Below, in pieces: positions 1-9,111 of a stretch of 64,000 nucleotides of DNA. A program made the position numbers and the translations under genes. Under the pieces are notes generated by a model, which was given only the letters and a program-made list of their open reading frames with translations, was not told the origin of the DNA and searched no databases. The number at the start of each line of letters is the position of its first letter. Position 1 is the stretch's first letter. Source of the DNA: Actibacterium sp. XHP0104 (GTDB lineage Bacteria; Pseudomonadota; Alphaproteobacteria; Rhodobacterales; Rhodobacteraceae); NCBI RefSeq assembly GCF_025751515.1, contig NZ_JAOWLE010000001.1, positions 62,001 through 126,000 on the forward strand, in the 5' to 3' direction.

Positions 1-37
1 GTCGTGTTTCGGGCCGCTTTGGCGCGCGGATTGGCGC

Positions 38-72
38 CAGGGGGGAATATGCGCGCAATATGCCCCTGTTTT
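38..72 (+). terminator. hairpin followed by T-run upstream of nadA
   Basis: CAGGGG (38-43) pairs with CCCCTG (63-68); inside, ATAT (47-50) can pair with ATAT (58-61). The stem is followed by TTTT. This looks like a Rho-independent terminator for a gene left of the window. The near-symmetric ATAT-GCGCGC-ATAT core could alternatively be an operator for nadABC. Confidence 0.45.
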
Positions 73-156
73 GCGGCTTCCGGCCTCTATTCAACTGGAA
101 ACCGTGGGGCGTAGTGGTTAGATATGGCCCGATAGATCACGTTGGGGGGCCTGATA

Positions 157-1206
157 TTGCTCGATCTTACCAACATTCGCGCCATTCTGGCCGAACATTA
201 CGACCTTGCGCCTTCGGTTGAAAAAGCCGAGGCGATGGCGGACATCTACGCCCGCATGGACCGGGTGGTGCCGGCCGCCGACTGGGCGATCTATGCGCCC
301 TATGTCGCGGCGATCAACGCGCTGAAAAAAGAACGCAACGCGGTGATCCTGGCGCATAATTACATGACGCCGGAAATCTATCACGGCATTGCCGATTTCG
401 TGGGCGACAGCCTGCAACTGGCGATCAAGGCGACCGAGGTCGAGGAAGACGTGATCGTGCAATGCGGCGTGCATTTCATGGCCGAAACCTCGAAGGTGTT
501 GAACCCCGGCAAGACGGTGCTGATCCCCGACATGGGGGCGGGCTGTTCGCTGGCGGAATCGATCACCGCCGCAGGCATCGAGGAAATGCGCGCCAAGTAT
601 CCCGGCGCCCCGGTGGTCAGCTATGTGAACACCACCGCCGAGGTCAAAGCGGCCTCTGACATCTGCTGCACCTCGTCGAACGCGTTGCAGATCGTCGAGG
701 CGATGGACAGCGACACGGTGATCATGACGCCCGACCAGTATCTGGCGCAGAACGTGGCCAATGAATCGACCAAGAAGGTCGTGTTCTGGCCCGGCTCGTG
801 CATCGTGCATGAACTTTATACCGCCGAAGATCTGCGCGCCTATCGCGAGCTCGACCCCGAGGTCAAGATCATCGCCCACCCCGAATGCACGCCTGCCGTG
901 GTGGCCGAATCTGATTTCACCGGCTCGACCAGCGGCATCATCAAATGGGTGCATGACAACAAGCCCGCCAAGGCAATGCTGGTCACCGAATGCTCGATGG
1001 CGTCGAACATCGCTGACGAGCTGCCCGAGGTGGAATTCGCCAAACCGTGCAACATGTGCCCCTACATGAAGAAGATCACGCTCGAGAAGGTGCTGTATTC
1101 GCTGCACACGATGACCGAAGAGGTGATCGTTGACCCGGCCGTGGCCGACAAGGCCCGCCAGGCGGTGCAGCGCATGATCGACCTCAGCCAGTCCCTGGCC
1201 AAGTAA
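157..1206 (+). CDS. nadA: quinolinate synthase NadA
   Basis: NadA condenses iminoaspartate (from NadB) with dihydroxyacetone phosphate to quinolinate, using a [4Fe-4S] cluster. Counting from the TTG at 157 (349 aa), the candidate cluster cysteines are Cys103 ([10 protein letters not shown]), Cys170/171 (ICCTSSN) and Cys298/301 (CNMCPYMKK), the three positions expected for the family. The N-terminal part carries the conserved [11 protein letters not shown] segment. I prefer the TTG at 157 because a GGGGGG stretch (144-149) sits 7 nt upstream; the in-frame TTG at 142 would overlap that ribosome site. It is the first gene of nadABC, with 10 nt before nadB. The identification is firm, the exact start less so. 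Confidence 0.95.
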   Translation: MLDLTNIRAILAEHYDLAPSVEKAEAMADIYARMDRVVPAADWAIYAPYVAAINALKKERNAVILAHNYMTPEIYHGIADFVGDSLQLAIKATEVEEDVIVQCGVHFMAETSKVLNPGKTVLIPDMGAGCSLAESITAAGIEEMRAKYPGAPVVSYVNTTAEVKAASDICCTSSNALQIVEAMDSDTVIMTPDQYLAQNVANESTKKVVFWPGSCIVHELYTAEDLRAYRELDPEVKIIAHPECTPAVVAESDFTGSTSGIIKWVHDNKPAKAMLVTECSMASNIADELPEVEFAKPCNMCPYMKKITLEKVLYSLHTMTEEVIVDPAVADKARQAVQRMIDLSQSLAK

Positions 1207-1216
1207 GGCAGCGCGA

Positions 1217-2791
1217 TTGAGCGGGGCAATTACCACTGATCGCATCGTCATTGTCGGTGCCGGGATGGGCGCGCTTTACGCCGCGCTGAAACTGGCACCG
1301 CGGCCCGTTCTGGTGATCTCGCCGGAGCGCGTGGGCGAGGGGGCCAGTTCGGCCTGGGCGCAGGGCGGCGTGGCGGCCGCGATGGATGTCGCAGACAGCC
1401 CCGACCAGCATGCCGCCGACACGGTGCGCGCCGGGGCGGGCACCGTCGATGCCACCATCGCCGACAAGGTGACGCGCGACGCCAAGGATTACATCCTTGA
1501 TCTGACCGAGATGGGCACGCCGTTCGACCGCGATGCCGATGGCAATTACGTGCTCAGCCGCGAGGCCGCGCACAGTCTGGCCCGCGTGGTGCGCGTGCAG
1601 GGCGACCAGGCCGGCCGCCAGATCATGGAGGCGCTGATCACCGCCGTGCGCCAGACGCCGTCGGTGCAGGTGCTTGAGGGTGTGATGGCTGCGGGGCTTG
1701 AGGTCGACAATGGCGCGGTCACTGGCGTCTGGGTCGAAACCTCGGCGCTGAACCGCTCGAAACCGTCGCTGGTGCGCGGGGCGGCCTATTTGCTGGCCGG
1801 GGGCGGCTCGGGAGGGCTTTATGCCCTGACCACCAACCCGCCGCGCATTCGCGGGCAGGTGATCGGCATGGCGGCCCGTGCCGGAGCGGTGATCGCCGAT
1901 GCCGAATTCGTGCAGTTCCACCCCACCGCAATCGACGCGGGCGAAGATCCCGCGCCGCTGGCGACCGAGGCCCTGCGGGGCGAGGGCGCAACGCTGATCA
2001 ATCGCCAGGGCGAGCGCTTTATGCTGGCCATTCACCCCGATGCCGAGCTGGCCCCGCGCGACATCGTGGCACGCGCGATCTTTGCCCAGACGCAGGCGGG
2101 CAACCGGCCGATGCTGGATACCCGTGCCGCGCTTGGCGCCAAGGTTCTGACCCAGTTTCCCGCCGTGGCCGAGGCCTGCGCCCGCGCCGGGATCAATCCG
2201 GCCGTCGACCCGATTCCGGTCGCGGCGGCGGCGCATTACCATATGGGCGGCATCGACACCGCCGAAGACGGGCGCGCCAGCCTGGGCAATCTCTGGGTCT
2301 GTGGCGAGGCCAGCTCGACCGGGCTGCATGGCGCCAACCGCCTGGCCTCGAACGGGTTGCTCGAGGCGCTGGTTTTCGCCCGCACCTGTGCCGAGGGCAT
2401 CGCCGCCACGCTGGGTGCGGCCCCCGCGGATGTGCCCGAGGTCGCGATCGACTTTGCCCCCGGCGGCAGCAGCCCCGATTTCGATCTGGTGCAGCAGCTG
2501 CGCCAGACCATGACCAACATGGTCGGCGTGGTGCGCGATGCGGCGGGGTTGAAATCCGCGCTGCGCACGATTGCCACGCTCGAGGCCCGTCAGGCCGACT
2601 GCCCTGATTTCGTGAACATGACCGCCACCGCGACGCTGATCGCGGCCTCGGCGCTGATGCGCGAGGAAAGCCGGGGCGGCCATTATCGCAGCGACTATCC
2701 CGAAGCCGACCCGGCCATGGCCAGCCGCAGCCGGATCACACTGGCCGAGGCGCTGGCCATCCGCGCCGCCGCCGTGAAGGAGACATCATGA
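1217..2791 (+). CDS. nadB: L-aspartate oxidase NadB
   Basis: This flavoprotein oxidises L-aspartate to iminoaspartate, the first committed step of de novo NAD synthesis. The N terminus holds the FAD dinucleotide-binding loop (VIVGAGMGALYAA), the middle has the succinate dehydrogenase/fumarate reductase-type VQFHPTA motif, and the signature SSTGLHGANRLASNGLLEA lies near residue 375. The C-terminal helical domain is present; 524 aa is normal for the family. The start is a TTG preceded by AAGG a few bases upstream, next to the nadA stop. The last codons overlap the nadC start (ATGA), so the two are translationally coupled. Confidence 0.95.
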   Translation: MSGAITTDRIVIVGAGMGALYAALKLAPRPVLVISPERVGEGASSAWAQGGVAAAMDVADSPDQHAADTVRAGAGTVDATIADKVTRDAKDYILDLTEMGTPFDRDADGNYVLSREAAHSLARVVRVQGDQAGRQIMEALITAVRQTPSVQVLEGVMAAGLEVDNGAVTGVWVETSALNRSKPSLVRGAAYLLAGGGSGGLYALTTNPPRIRGQVIGMAARAGAVIADAEFVQFHPTAIDAGEDPAPLATEALRGEGATLINRQGERFMLAIHPDAELAPRDIVARAIFAQTQAGNRPMLDTRAALGAKVLTQFPAVAEACARAGINPAVDPIPVAAAAHYHMGGIDTAEDGRASLGNLWVCGEASSTGLHGANRLASNGLLEALVFARTCAEGIAATLGAAPADVPEVAIDFAPGGSSPDFDLVQQLRQTMTNMVGVVRDAAGLKSALRTIATLEARQADCPDFVNMTATATLIAASALMREESRGGHYRSDYPEADPAMASRSRITLAEALAIRAAAVKETS

Positions 2792-3642
2792 CCACCGCTT
2801 ATGCCACCGTGCCCGACCTGATCCTGGAACCGATGGTGCGTGCCGCGCTGGTCGAGGATCTGGGCCAGTATGGCGACATCACTACCCGCGCCGTGATCCC
2901 GGCCGAGACCACCTATAACGCCCGCATCAACGCGCGCGAGCCGGGGGTGGTGTCGGGGATGCAGATCGCCCAGATCGCCTTTCGGCTGGTTGACCCGAAC
3001 CTGTCGGTCAAGACCCTGCTGCGCGACGGCGATCCGTGCCAGCCGGGCGATACGCTGATGGAGATCTCGGGGCCGGCGGCGTCGATCCTGTCGGCCGAGC
3101 GCGTGGCGCTGAATTTCGCGGGCCGCCTGACCGGTATCGCGACGATGACCGCCGCCTTTGTTGCCGAAACCAAGGGCACCCACACCCGCATCACCTGCAC
3201 CCGCAAGACCACGCCGGGGCTGCGCATCGTTGAAAAGCTGGCCGTGCTGCATGGCGGCGGGTTCAACCACCGCTTTGGCCTGTCCGATGCCATCCTGATC
3301 AAGGACAACCACATCGCCGCCGCCGGGGGCGTGAGGGCGGTGCTGGAGGCCGCCAAGGCCGTAGCCTCGCACATGACCCGGGTTGAGATAGAGGTCGACC
3401 GTCTGGACCAGCTCGAAGAGGTTCTGGCCACTGGCGGGGCCGATGTGGTGCTGCTGGATAACATGGACACGCCCACGCTGACGCAGGCCGTCAAGCTGGT
3501 GAACAAGCGACTGGTGCTAGAGGCGTCGGGCAACATGAAGCTGCCGCGCATCGCCGAAGTGGCGGCGACCGGGGTCGATTATATCTCGTCGGGCGCGCTG
3601 ACCCATTCGGTGAAAACGCTGGATCTGGGGCTGGATTTCTAA
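2788..3642 (+). CDS. nadC: nicotinate-nucleotide diphosphorylase (carboxylating) NadC
   Basis: NadC (quinolinate phosphoribosyltransferase) converts quinolinate and PRPP to nicotinate mononucleotide, CO2 and pyrophosphate, finishing the pathway begun by nadA and nadB. The 284 aa length is typical. The strongly conserved TCTRKTTPGLRIVEKLAV block, followed by GGGFNHRFGLSDAILIKDNH, contributes the active-site Arg, Lys and His residues. The ISSGALTHS motif near the C terminus is also family-typical. ATG overlaps the nadB stop by 4 nt. A strong terminator starts 17 nt after the stop, so the operon ends here. Confidence 0.96.
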   Translation: MTTAYATVPDLILEPMVRAALVEDLGQYGDITTRAVIPAETTYNARINAREPGVVSGMQIAQIAFRLVDPNLSVKTLLRDGDPCQPGDTLMEISGPAASILSAERVALNFAGRLTGIATMTAAFVAETKGTHTRITCTRKTTPGLRIVEKLAVLHGGGFNHRFGLSDAILIKDNHIAAAGGVRAVLEAAKAVASHMTRVEIEVDRLDQLEEVLATGGADVVLLDNMDTPTLTQAVKLVNKRLVLEASGNMKLPRIAEVAATGVDYISSGALTHSVKTLDLGLDF

Positions 3643-3659
3643 GCCGCCCGCCAGACATG

Positions 3660-3697
3660 AAAAAGGCCCGGATCGTTGGTGCGATCCGGGCCTTTTT
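3660..3697. terminator. bidirectional terminator nadC / carB
   Basis: A perfect 16-bp inverted repeat: AAAAAGGCCCGGATCG (3660-3675), loop TTGGTG, and its complement at 3682-3697 ending in TTTTT. The A-run/T-run flanks let it work in both directions. It sits between the convergent stops of nadC (3642) and carB (3715). Confidence 0.93.
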
Positions 3698-3714
3698 GTT
3701 TGTATATCCGTGCC

Positions 3715-6700
3715 TTAGCCCTGCAGGCTGCGCACGCTGATTTCACCCTCGTTGCGCGACAGCATCGCCTGCGCGGCGGCATGGGCGGCGGCGGCGGTGG
3801 TGAAATACGGGATCTTGTCATACAGCGCGACCGAGCGGATCTCGCGGCTGTCCTCAACCGCTTGCGTGCCTTCGGTGGTGTTCATGACCAGCACGATATT
3901 ACCGTCTTTCAGCATGTCGACCACGTTCGGGCGGCCCTCGTAGACCTTGTTGACCACGTCGCATTCGATGCCGTTGTCACGCAGGAAGGACGCGGTGCCG
4001 CGGGTGGCGACGATCTCAAAGCCCAGCTCGCGCAGAATGGCGCCGGTTTCGACCAGTTGCGGGGTCTTGTCGTCATCCTTGATCGAGAAGAACACCTTGC
4101 CTTCGGTCGGCAGGGTCACGCCGGCGCCCAGCTGCGCCTTGAGGAAGGCGCGCGGGAAGCTGCGATCCCAGCCCATAACCTCGCCGGTCGAGCGCATCTC
4201 GGGGCCAAGGATGGTGTCGACGCCCGGGAAGCGGGCAAAGGGCATCACCGCCTCTTTGACCGAGAACCACGGCGTGCGGTAATCGGCCAGCGCCAGCGGG
4301 TCGCCAATCGGGATGGTCACGTCGTCAGACACCGGCGCATGCGGTTTGGCGCGCGGGAAGGCCGACAGTTTTTCACCGGCCATCAGGCGCGCGGCGATCG
4401 ATGCGATCGCGCTGTCGGTGGCCTTGGCGACGAAGGGCACCGTGCGCGAGGCGCGCGGGTTGACCTCGATCAGGTAGATCACGCCGCCCTTGACGGCGAA
4501 TTGCACGTTCATCAGGCCAACCACGTTCAGCGCGCGGGCCAGGGCCACGGTCTGGCTTTCCAGTTCGGCGATGATGTCGGCGCTCAGCGTGTGGGGCGGC
4601 AGCGAACAGGCGCTGTCGCCCGAGTGCACGCCGGCCTCTTCGATATGCTGCATGATGCCGGCGACATGGACGTTTTCGCCGTCGCACAGGGCGTCGACAT
4701 CGACCTCGGTCGCGCCCGACAGATAGCTGTCGAGCAGAACCGGGCTGTCGCCCGACACCACCACGGCCTCTTTGATGTAGCGTTCAAGCTGGGCCATGTC
4801 GCGCACGATTTCCATCGCGCGGCCACCCAGCACATAAGACGGGCGGATCACCAGCGGAAAGCCGATTTCCTCGGCGATGGCCAGGGCCTCGGCGTCGGTG
4901 CTGGCAATGCCGTTCTTGGGCTGTTTCAGGCCCAGACGGTTGACCAGATCCTGGAACCGCTCGCGGTCTTCGGCCAGGTCGATCGCGTCGGGCGAGGTGC
5001 CCAGGATCGGAATGCCGGCCTCTTCCAGCGCGTTGGCCAGTTTCAGCGGGGTCTGGCCGCCGAACTGAACGATCACGCCATGCAGCGTGCCGGCCTCTTG
5101 TTCCACGCGCATGATCTCCATCACGTGTTCAAAGGTCAGCGGCTCGAAATACAGGCGGTCCGAGGTGTCATAGTCGGTCGACACGGTCTCGGGGTTGCAG
5201 TTGATCATGATGGTTTCATAGCCCACGTCAGACAGGGCGAAACAGGCATGACAGCAGCAATAGTCGAACTCGATCCCCTGGCCGATGCGGTTGGGGCCGC
5301 CACCCAGAATGACGACCTTTTTCTTGTCGCTGGGGCGGGCTTCGCATTCGACCTCGTCCATGACGGGGGCTTCGTAGGTCGAATACATATAGGGGGTTTG
5401 CGCCTCGAATTCGGCGGCGCAGGTGTCGATGCGTTTGAACACGGCGTTGACGCCCAGATTGCGGCGGGCGCGGCGCACGTTGGCCTCGTCGCGGCCGGTC
5501 AGCTTGGCAAGGCGGGCATCGGTAAAGCCCAGCATCTTGACCTCGCGCAGGCCTTCCTCGGTGACGGGCAGGCCCTCGGCGCGCAGCTTGGCCTCGGCCT
5601 CGATGATTTCGCGGATGCGGGCCAGGAACCACGGGTCATAGGCGGTGGCGGCCTGGATCTCGTCGTTGGTCAGGCCGTGGCGCATCGCCTGGGCGATAGT
5701 GCGCAGCCGGTCGGGCGTGGCCTTGGACAGGGCCGAGATCACGGCGGCCTTGTCGGGCGCGCCCTCAATGGCGACCTCGTCGAACCCGGTCAGGCCCGAT
5801 TCCATCGAGGCCAGCGCCTTTTGCAGCGATTCATGGATCGTGCGGCCGATGGCCATGGCCTCGCCCACCGATTTCATCGCGGTGGTCAGGTAGGGTTTCG
5901 AGCCGGGGAATTTCTCGAAGGCGAATTTCGGGATCTTGGTGACGACATAGTCAATGGTCGGCTCGAACGAGGCGGGCGTGACCTTGGTGATGTCGTTGTC
6001 CAGCTCATCCAGCGTGTAGCCCACGGCCAGTTTCGCGGCGATCTTGGCGATCGGGAAACCGGTGGCCTTGGAGGCCAGCGCCGACGAGCGTGACACGCGC
6101 GGGTTCATTTCAATGACGACCATGCGGCCATCGGCCGGGTTCACCGCCCATTGCACGTTCGAGCCGCCGGTTTCGACGCCGATCTCGCGCAGCACGTTGA
6201 TCGAATGGGTGCGCATGATCTGGTATTCTTTGTCGGTCAGCGTCAGGGCCGGGGCGACGGTGATACTGTCGCCGGTATGCACACCCATCGGATCGACGTT
6301 TTCGATCGAACACACGATGATGGCGTTGTCGGCTTTGTCGCGCACGACCTCCATCTCGTATTCTTTCCAGCCCAGCAGGCTTTCGTCGATCAGGATCTGG
6401 CTGACGGGCGAGGCATCGAGGCCGGTGTGGCACAGGTGTTCATAGTCGTCGCGGTTATAGGCGACGCCGCCGCCGGTGCCGCCCAGGGTAAAGGCGGGGC
6501 GGATGATCGCGGGCAGGCCGATGTCCTCGAGCGCGGCCATGGCCTGGGCCATGCCGGCCTTGTGGTCATAGGTGCCGTTCTCGCGCTTGGGCGAGCTGAC
6601 GATGGTGGCCTTGGGGTTCTCGATGCCCAGCCGGTCCATCGCCTCGCGGAACAGTTTCCGGTCTTCGGCCATCTCGATGGCCTCGCGGTTGGCGCCGATC

Positions 6701-7044
6701 AGCTCGACGTTGAATTTGTCCAGCACGCCCATGTCGGCCAGCGCGAGGCTGGTGTTCAGGCCGGTCTGGCCGCCCATGGTGGGCAGCAGGGCGTCGGGGC
6801 GCTCTTTCTCGATGATCTTGGCGACGACCTCGGGGGTGATCGGCTCGATATAGGTGGCGTCGGCCAGTTCGGGGTCGGTCATGATCGTGGCCGGGTTCGA
6901 GTTCACCAGGATCACCCGGTATCCCTCTTCGCGCAGGGCCTTGCAGGCCTGGGCGCCGGAATAGTCGAACTCGCAAGCCTGGCCAATGATGATGGGCCCC
7001 GCTCCGATGATCATGATAGAATTGATATCGGTTCTCTTCGGCAT
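3715..7044 (-). CDS. carB: carbamoyl-phosphate synthase large subunit CarB
   Basis: CarB makes carbamoyl phosphate from bicarbonate, ammonia (supplied by CarA) and two ATP, feeding pyrimidine and arginine synthesis. The 1109 aa chain shows the two homologous ATP-grasp halves. The first opens with [20 protein letters not shown] and contains [11 protein letters not shown]; the second opens near residue 580 with [19 protein letters not shown] and contains [11 protein letters not shown]. The C-terminal MGS-like allosteric domain carries [16 protein letters not shown] and [12 protein letters not shown]. carA is not adjacent, so the genes are split as in many alphaproteobacteria. A GGAGG ribosome site lies 9 nt before the ATG, and a good promoter with a large dyad lies upstream. 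Confidence 0.98.
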   Translation of the reverse strand: MPKRTDINSIMIIGAGPIIIGQACEFDYSGAQACKALREEGYRVILVNSNPATIMTDPELADATYIEPITPEVVAKIIEKERPDALLPTMGGQTGLNTSLALADMGVLDKFNVELIGANREAIEMAEDRKLFREAMDRLGIENPKATIVSSPKRENGTYDHKAGMAQAMAALEDIGLPAIIRPAFTLGGTGGGVAYNRDDYEHLCHTGLDASPVSQILIDESLLGWKEYEMEVVRDKADNAIIVCSIENVDPMGVHTGDSITVAPALTLTDKEYQIMRTHSINVLREIGVETGGSNVQWAVNPADGRMVVIEMNPRVSRSSALASKATGFPIAKIAAKLAVGYTLDELDNDITKVTPASFEPTIDYVVTKIPKFAFEKFPGSKPYLTTAMKSVGEAMAIGRTIHESLQKALASMESGLTGFDEVAIEGAPDKAAVISALSKATPDRLRTIAQAMRHGLTNDEIQAATAYDPWFLARIREIIEAEAKLRAEGLPVTEEGLREVKMLGFTDARLAKLTGRDEANVRRARRNLGVNAVFKRIDTCAAEFEAQTPYMYSTYEAPVMDEVECEARPSDKKKVVILGGGPNRIGQGIEFDYCCCHACFALSDVGYETIMINCNPETVSTDYDTSDRLYFEPLTFEHVMEIMRVEQEAGTLHGVIVQFGGQTPLKLANALEEAGIPILGTSPDAIDLAEDRERFQDLVNRLGLKQPKNGIASTDAEALAIAEEIGFPLVIRPSYVLGGRAMEIVRDMAQLERYIKEAVVVSGDSPVLLDSYLSGATEVDVDALCDGENVHVAGIMQHIEEAGVHSGDSACSLPPHTLSADIIAELESQTVALARALNVVGLMNVQFAVKGGVIYLIEVNPRASRTVPFVAKATDSAIASIAARLMAGEKLSAFPRAKPHAPVSDDVTIPIGDPLALADYRTPWFSVKEAVMPFARFPGVDTILGPEMRSTGEVMGWDRSFPRAFLKAQLGAGVTLPTEGKVFFSIKDDDKTPQLVETGAILRELGFEIVATRGTASFLRDNGIECDVVNKVYEGRPNVVDMLKDGNIVLVMNTTEGTQAVEDSREIRSVALYDKIPYFTTAAAAHAAAQAMLSRNEGEISVRSLQG

Positions 7045-7076
7045 GGCCCGTCCTCCGGAATGGCAAAATCTCGGGG

Positions 7077-7113
7077 GTTATAGCCAAGCTCGGACGGGGT
7101 GCAAGACCCCGTC
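7077..7113 (-). promoter_or_regulatory. carB promoter with 8-bp-arm dyad over the -35 box
   Basis: On the minus strand, TTGCAC (7104-7099) and TATAAC (7082-7077) are separated by 16 bp, a good sigma70-type promoter 33 nt upstream of carB. A perfect inverted repeat, GACGGGGT (7093-7100), GCAAG, ACCCCGTC (7106-7113), is centred on the -35 element. The promoter is read directly from sequence; an operator role for the dyad is inferred. Confidence 0.65.
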
Positions 7114-7157
7114 GGGACGGAAATGTCAGATTCTCGATAAACCTTGCGTCTGGCGGG

Positions 7158-7238
7158 CAGGGGGCGGCTTAGCCTTGCCCCTGACGCATGGCTGAGAGCG
7201 GGGCATTGACCCTGCGGGGGCAAAGGCCCACTTATGCG
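7158..7238 (+). promoter_or_regulatory. possible folded leader upstream of pabB
   Basis: The region before pabB can fold: CAGGGG (7158-7163) pairs with CCCCTG (7178-7183), with a small GGC-TTA-GCC inside, and CGCAT (7185-7189) can pair with ATGCG (7234-7238) to close a second domain just upstream of the pabB ribosome site (7251-7256). I cannot assign it to a riboswitch class. GC-rich DNA folds easily, so this is only a candidate. Confidence 0.3.
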
Positions 7239-7260
7239 CGGACAAGCCGGAAGGAGACCG

Positions 7261-8403
7261 ATGTCGGGCGCATATGTCTATTTCGATCAGGGGCCTCTGG
7301 CGGGCGGAACCCTGTTTGAGGCCCCCCGCCGGGTGATCCGCGCGTGGCAGCCCGACGAGGTGCCCGCCGCGCTTGCGGCGATGCATGCCGCGCATGAGGC
7401 CGGGCAATGGCTGGCCGGGATGGCGTCGTATGAGCTGGGCTATCTCTATACCGCCAAGCTGCGCGATCTGATGCCCGAGGGGCGCGATACCCCGCTGTTG
7501 GAATTCGGCGTGTTCGATGCGCCGCGCCCCGGAGATACGTGGGCGGCGCAGGCCCGCGCGCTGGCGCCCCGCGCCCGGTTTGGCGAGATGGTGCCCGCCT
7601 GGCAGCCGCAGGACTACGCCGCCGCGTTCGACCGGCTGCACGCCTATATCGGGGCGGGCGATATCTATCAGGCCAACCTGACCTTTCCGATTCACATGCG
7701 CGCCGATGGCCCCGCGCGGGGGCTTTATGCCGCGCTGACCGCCGCTCAGCCGGTGCCGCATGGCGCCTGCCTAGACCTGGGCGGGCCGGTGCTGTTGTCG
7801 CGCTCGCCAGAGCTGTTTTTCCGTGTGCGGGGCGGGGTGATCGAAACCCGGCCCATGAAGGGTACCCAGCCGCGCGGTGCCACGCCTAAGGCCGATGCCG
7901 ATGCCATCGCCTTTCTGGCCGCCGACGAAAAGAACCGGGCCGAGAACCTGATGATCGTCGATCTCTTGCGCAATGATATCAGCCGCGTCTGCCGCCCCGG
8001 CACGGTCAAGGTGCCGGAGCTGTTCAAGATCGAAACCTATGCCACCGTGCACCAGATGACATCGCTGGTGCGGGGGGAACTGGTCGGCCGCGTGCCGCTG
8101 GCCGATCTGTTCGAGGCGCTCTTTCCCTGCGGCTCGATCACCGGCGCGCCCAAGATCCGCGCGATGCAGATCATCCGCGAGCTGGAACCGGCCCCGCGCG
8201 GCGCCTATTGCGGGGCGATGGGCTGGGTTGCGCCGGGTGGGGACATGGCGTTCAACGTGGCGATCCGCACGCTGACCCTGTTGCCGGGTGGCATGGCCAG
8301 GCTGAACGTGGGCGGCGGTGTGGTCTGGGACAGCACCGCCGAAACCGAATACGAGGAAGCATTGTGGAAAGCCCGCTACGCGCAACGGCCCCAGGCGGCC
8401 TGA
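7261..8403 (+). CDS. pabB: aminodeoxychorismate synthase component I PabB
   Basis: PabB aminates chorismate to 4-amino-4-deoxychorismate, for p-aminobenzoate and folate synthesis. The chorismate-binding domain fills the C-terminal part of the 380 aa protein. RPMKGTQPRG carries the Lys that distinguishes aminodeoxychorismate synthases from anthranilate synthases, which have Ala there. LMIVDLLRNDISRVC and FPCGSITGAPKIRAMQII are the conserved catalytic blocks. The start at 7261 is chosen because AGGAGA lies 4 nt before it; an in-frame ATG at 7234 lacks this. The next gene overlaps its 3' end by 40 nt. No glutaminase (PabA) gene is in the window. Confidence 0.93.
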   Translation: MSGAYVYFDQGPLAGGTLFEAPRRVIRAWQPDEVPAALAAMHAAHEAGQWLAGMASYELGYLYTAKLRDLMPEGRDTPLLEFGVFDAPRPGDTWAAQARALAPRARFGEMVPAWQPQDYAAAFDRLHAYIGAGDIYQANLTFPIHMRADGPARGLYAALTAAQPVPHGACLDLGGPVLLSRSPELFFRVRGGVIETRPMKGTQPRGATPKADADAIAFLAADEKNRAENLMIVDLLRNDISRVCRPGTVKVPELFKIETYATVHQMTSLVRGELVGRVPLADLFEALFPCGSITGAPKIRAMQIIRELEPAPRGAYCGAMGWVAPGGDMAFNVAIRTLTLLPGGMARLNVGGGVVWDSTAETEYEEALWKARYAQRPQAA

Positions 8404-9002
8404 TCCTGATCGAGACCCTGCGGTTCGAGCCGCGTCTTGGCCCGCTGCGGGGTGACCTGCACCTGGCGCGGATGGCGCGGGGCGCGGCGGCGCTGGGCTG
8501 GGGGTTTGACGCGGCGCGGGCGGCCGAGATGATCAATGTCGGGGGCGACGAGCCGCTGCGCCTGCGGCTGACTTTGGATGCGGGCGGTGAGCTGTCGCTG
8601 ACCACGGGCCCTTATGAAATGGTGCAGGGCGCTTGGCGGCTGGGTCTCGCACCCGAGCGGGTGCAAGCGGATGATCCGTGGCGCGGGGTGAAATCCAGCC
8701 ACCGCGCGATTTATGACCGGGCGCGCGCCGACCTGCCTGAGGGGCTGGACGAGCTGCTGTTCCTGAATGAGCGCGGCGAGCTGGCCGAGGGCACGATCAC
8801 CAACGTCTTTATCAAACGCGACCGCGCGTTGCTGACGCCGCCCCTGGCGTCTGGCTGCCTGCCCGGCGTGCTGCGCGAAACCCTGCTGGCCGATGGCACC
8901 GCGCGCGAGGCTGTGCTGACCCCCGATGATCTGCATGGGGCCGAGGCGGTGTTTGTCGGCAACTCGCTCAGAGGGCTGATCCCGGCGGTTTGGGCGGCTT
9001 AG
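8364..9002 (+). CDS. pabC: class IV aminotransferase, probable 4-amino-4-deoxychorismate lyase
   Basis: This PLP-dependent fold-type IV enzyme probably splits aminodeoxychorismate into p-aminobenzoate and pyruvate. VKSSHRAIYDRA holds the PLP lysine, NERGELAEGTITNVF is the class IV signature, and LPGVLRETLL follows. It is 212 aa, shorter than the roughly 270 aa of E. coli PabC but normal for the compact alphaproteobacterial version. The start GTG at 8364 has GAGGAAG upstream and lies inside the end of pabB in another frame, so translation is coupled. In some organisms this enzyme is fused to PabB; here they are two overlapping genes. Branched-chain aminotransferase is the alternative, less likely given the neighbour. 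Confidence 0.85.
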   Translation: MESPLRATAPGGLILIETLRFEPRLGPLRGDLHLARMARGAAALGWGFDAARAAEMINVGGDEPLRLRLTLDAGGELSLTTGPYEMVQGAWRLGLAPERVQADDPWRGVKSSHRAIYDRARADLPEGLDELLFLNERGELAEGTITNVFIKRDRALLTPPLASGCLPGVLRETLLADGTAREAVLTPDDLHGAEAVFVGNSLRGLIPAVWAA

Positions 9003-9047
9003 AGGGGTATTTCGTGGGGTTTTCGCCCGATCCGGCGTGCGCTTCCC

Positions 9048-9076
9048 TTGACTTTGCCCGCGCGGGCGGGTGTATC
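9048..9076 (+). promoter_or_regulatory. aspS promoter
   Basis: TTGACT (9048-9053), a 17-bp spacer and TGTATC (9071-9076) form a good sigma70 promoter 36 nt before aspS. The spacer contains a perfect 12-bp palindrome GCCCGCGCGGGC (9056-9067). Confidence 0.65.
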
Positions 9077-9111
9077 GGCGCGACACCGGATTTTACCCAA
9101 AGGGACGACCC

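Noticed and set aside
3676-6093. Long open frame of 805 codons on the plus strand opposite carB
   Set aside because: The composition is His/Gly/Arg-rich, typical of antisense frames in GC-rich genes, and carB is complete on the other strand.
7188-7230. GGCTGAGAG...GACCCT stretch before pabB resembling the 5' part of a TPP riboswitch
   Set aside because: The required 3' half (CUGAUCUGG...AUGCCAGCG) is absent, and a PABA gene is not a thiamine target. Only the folded-leader possibility was kept.
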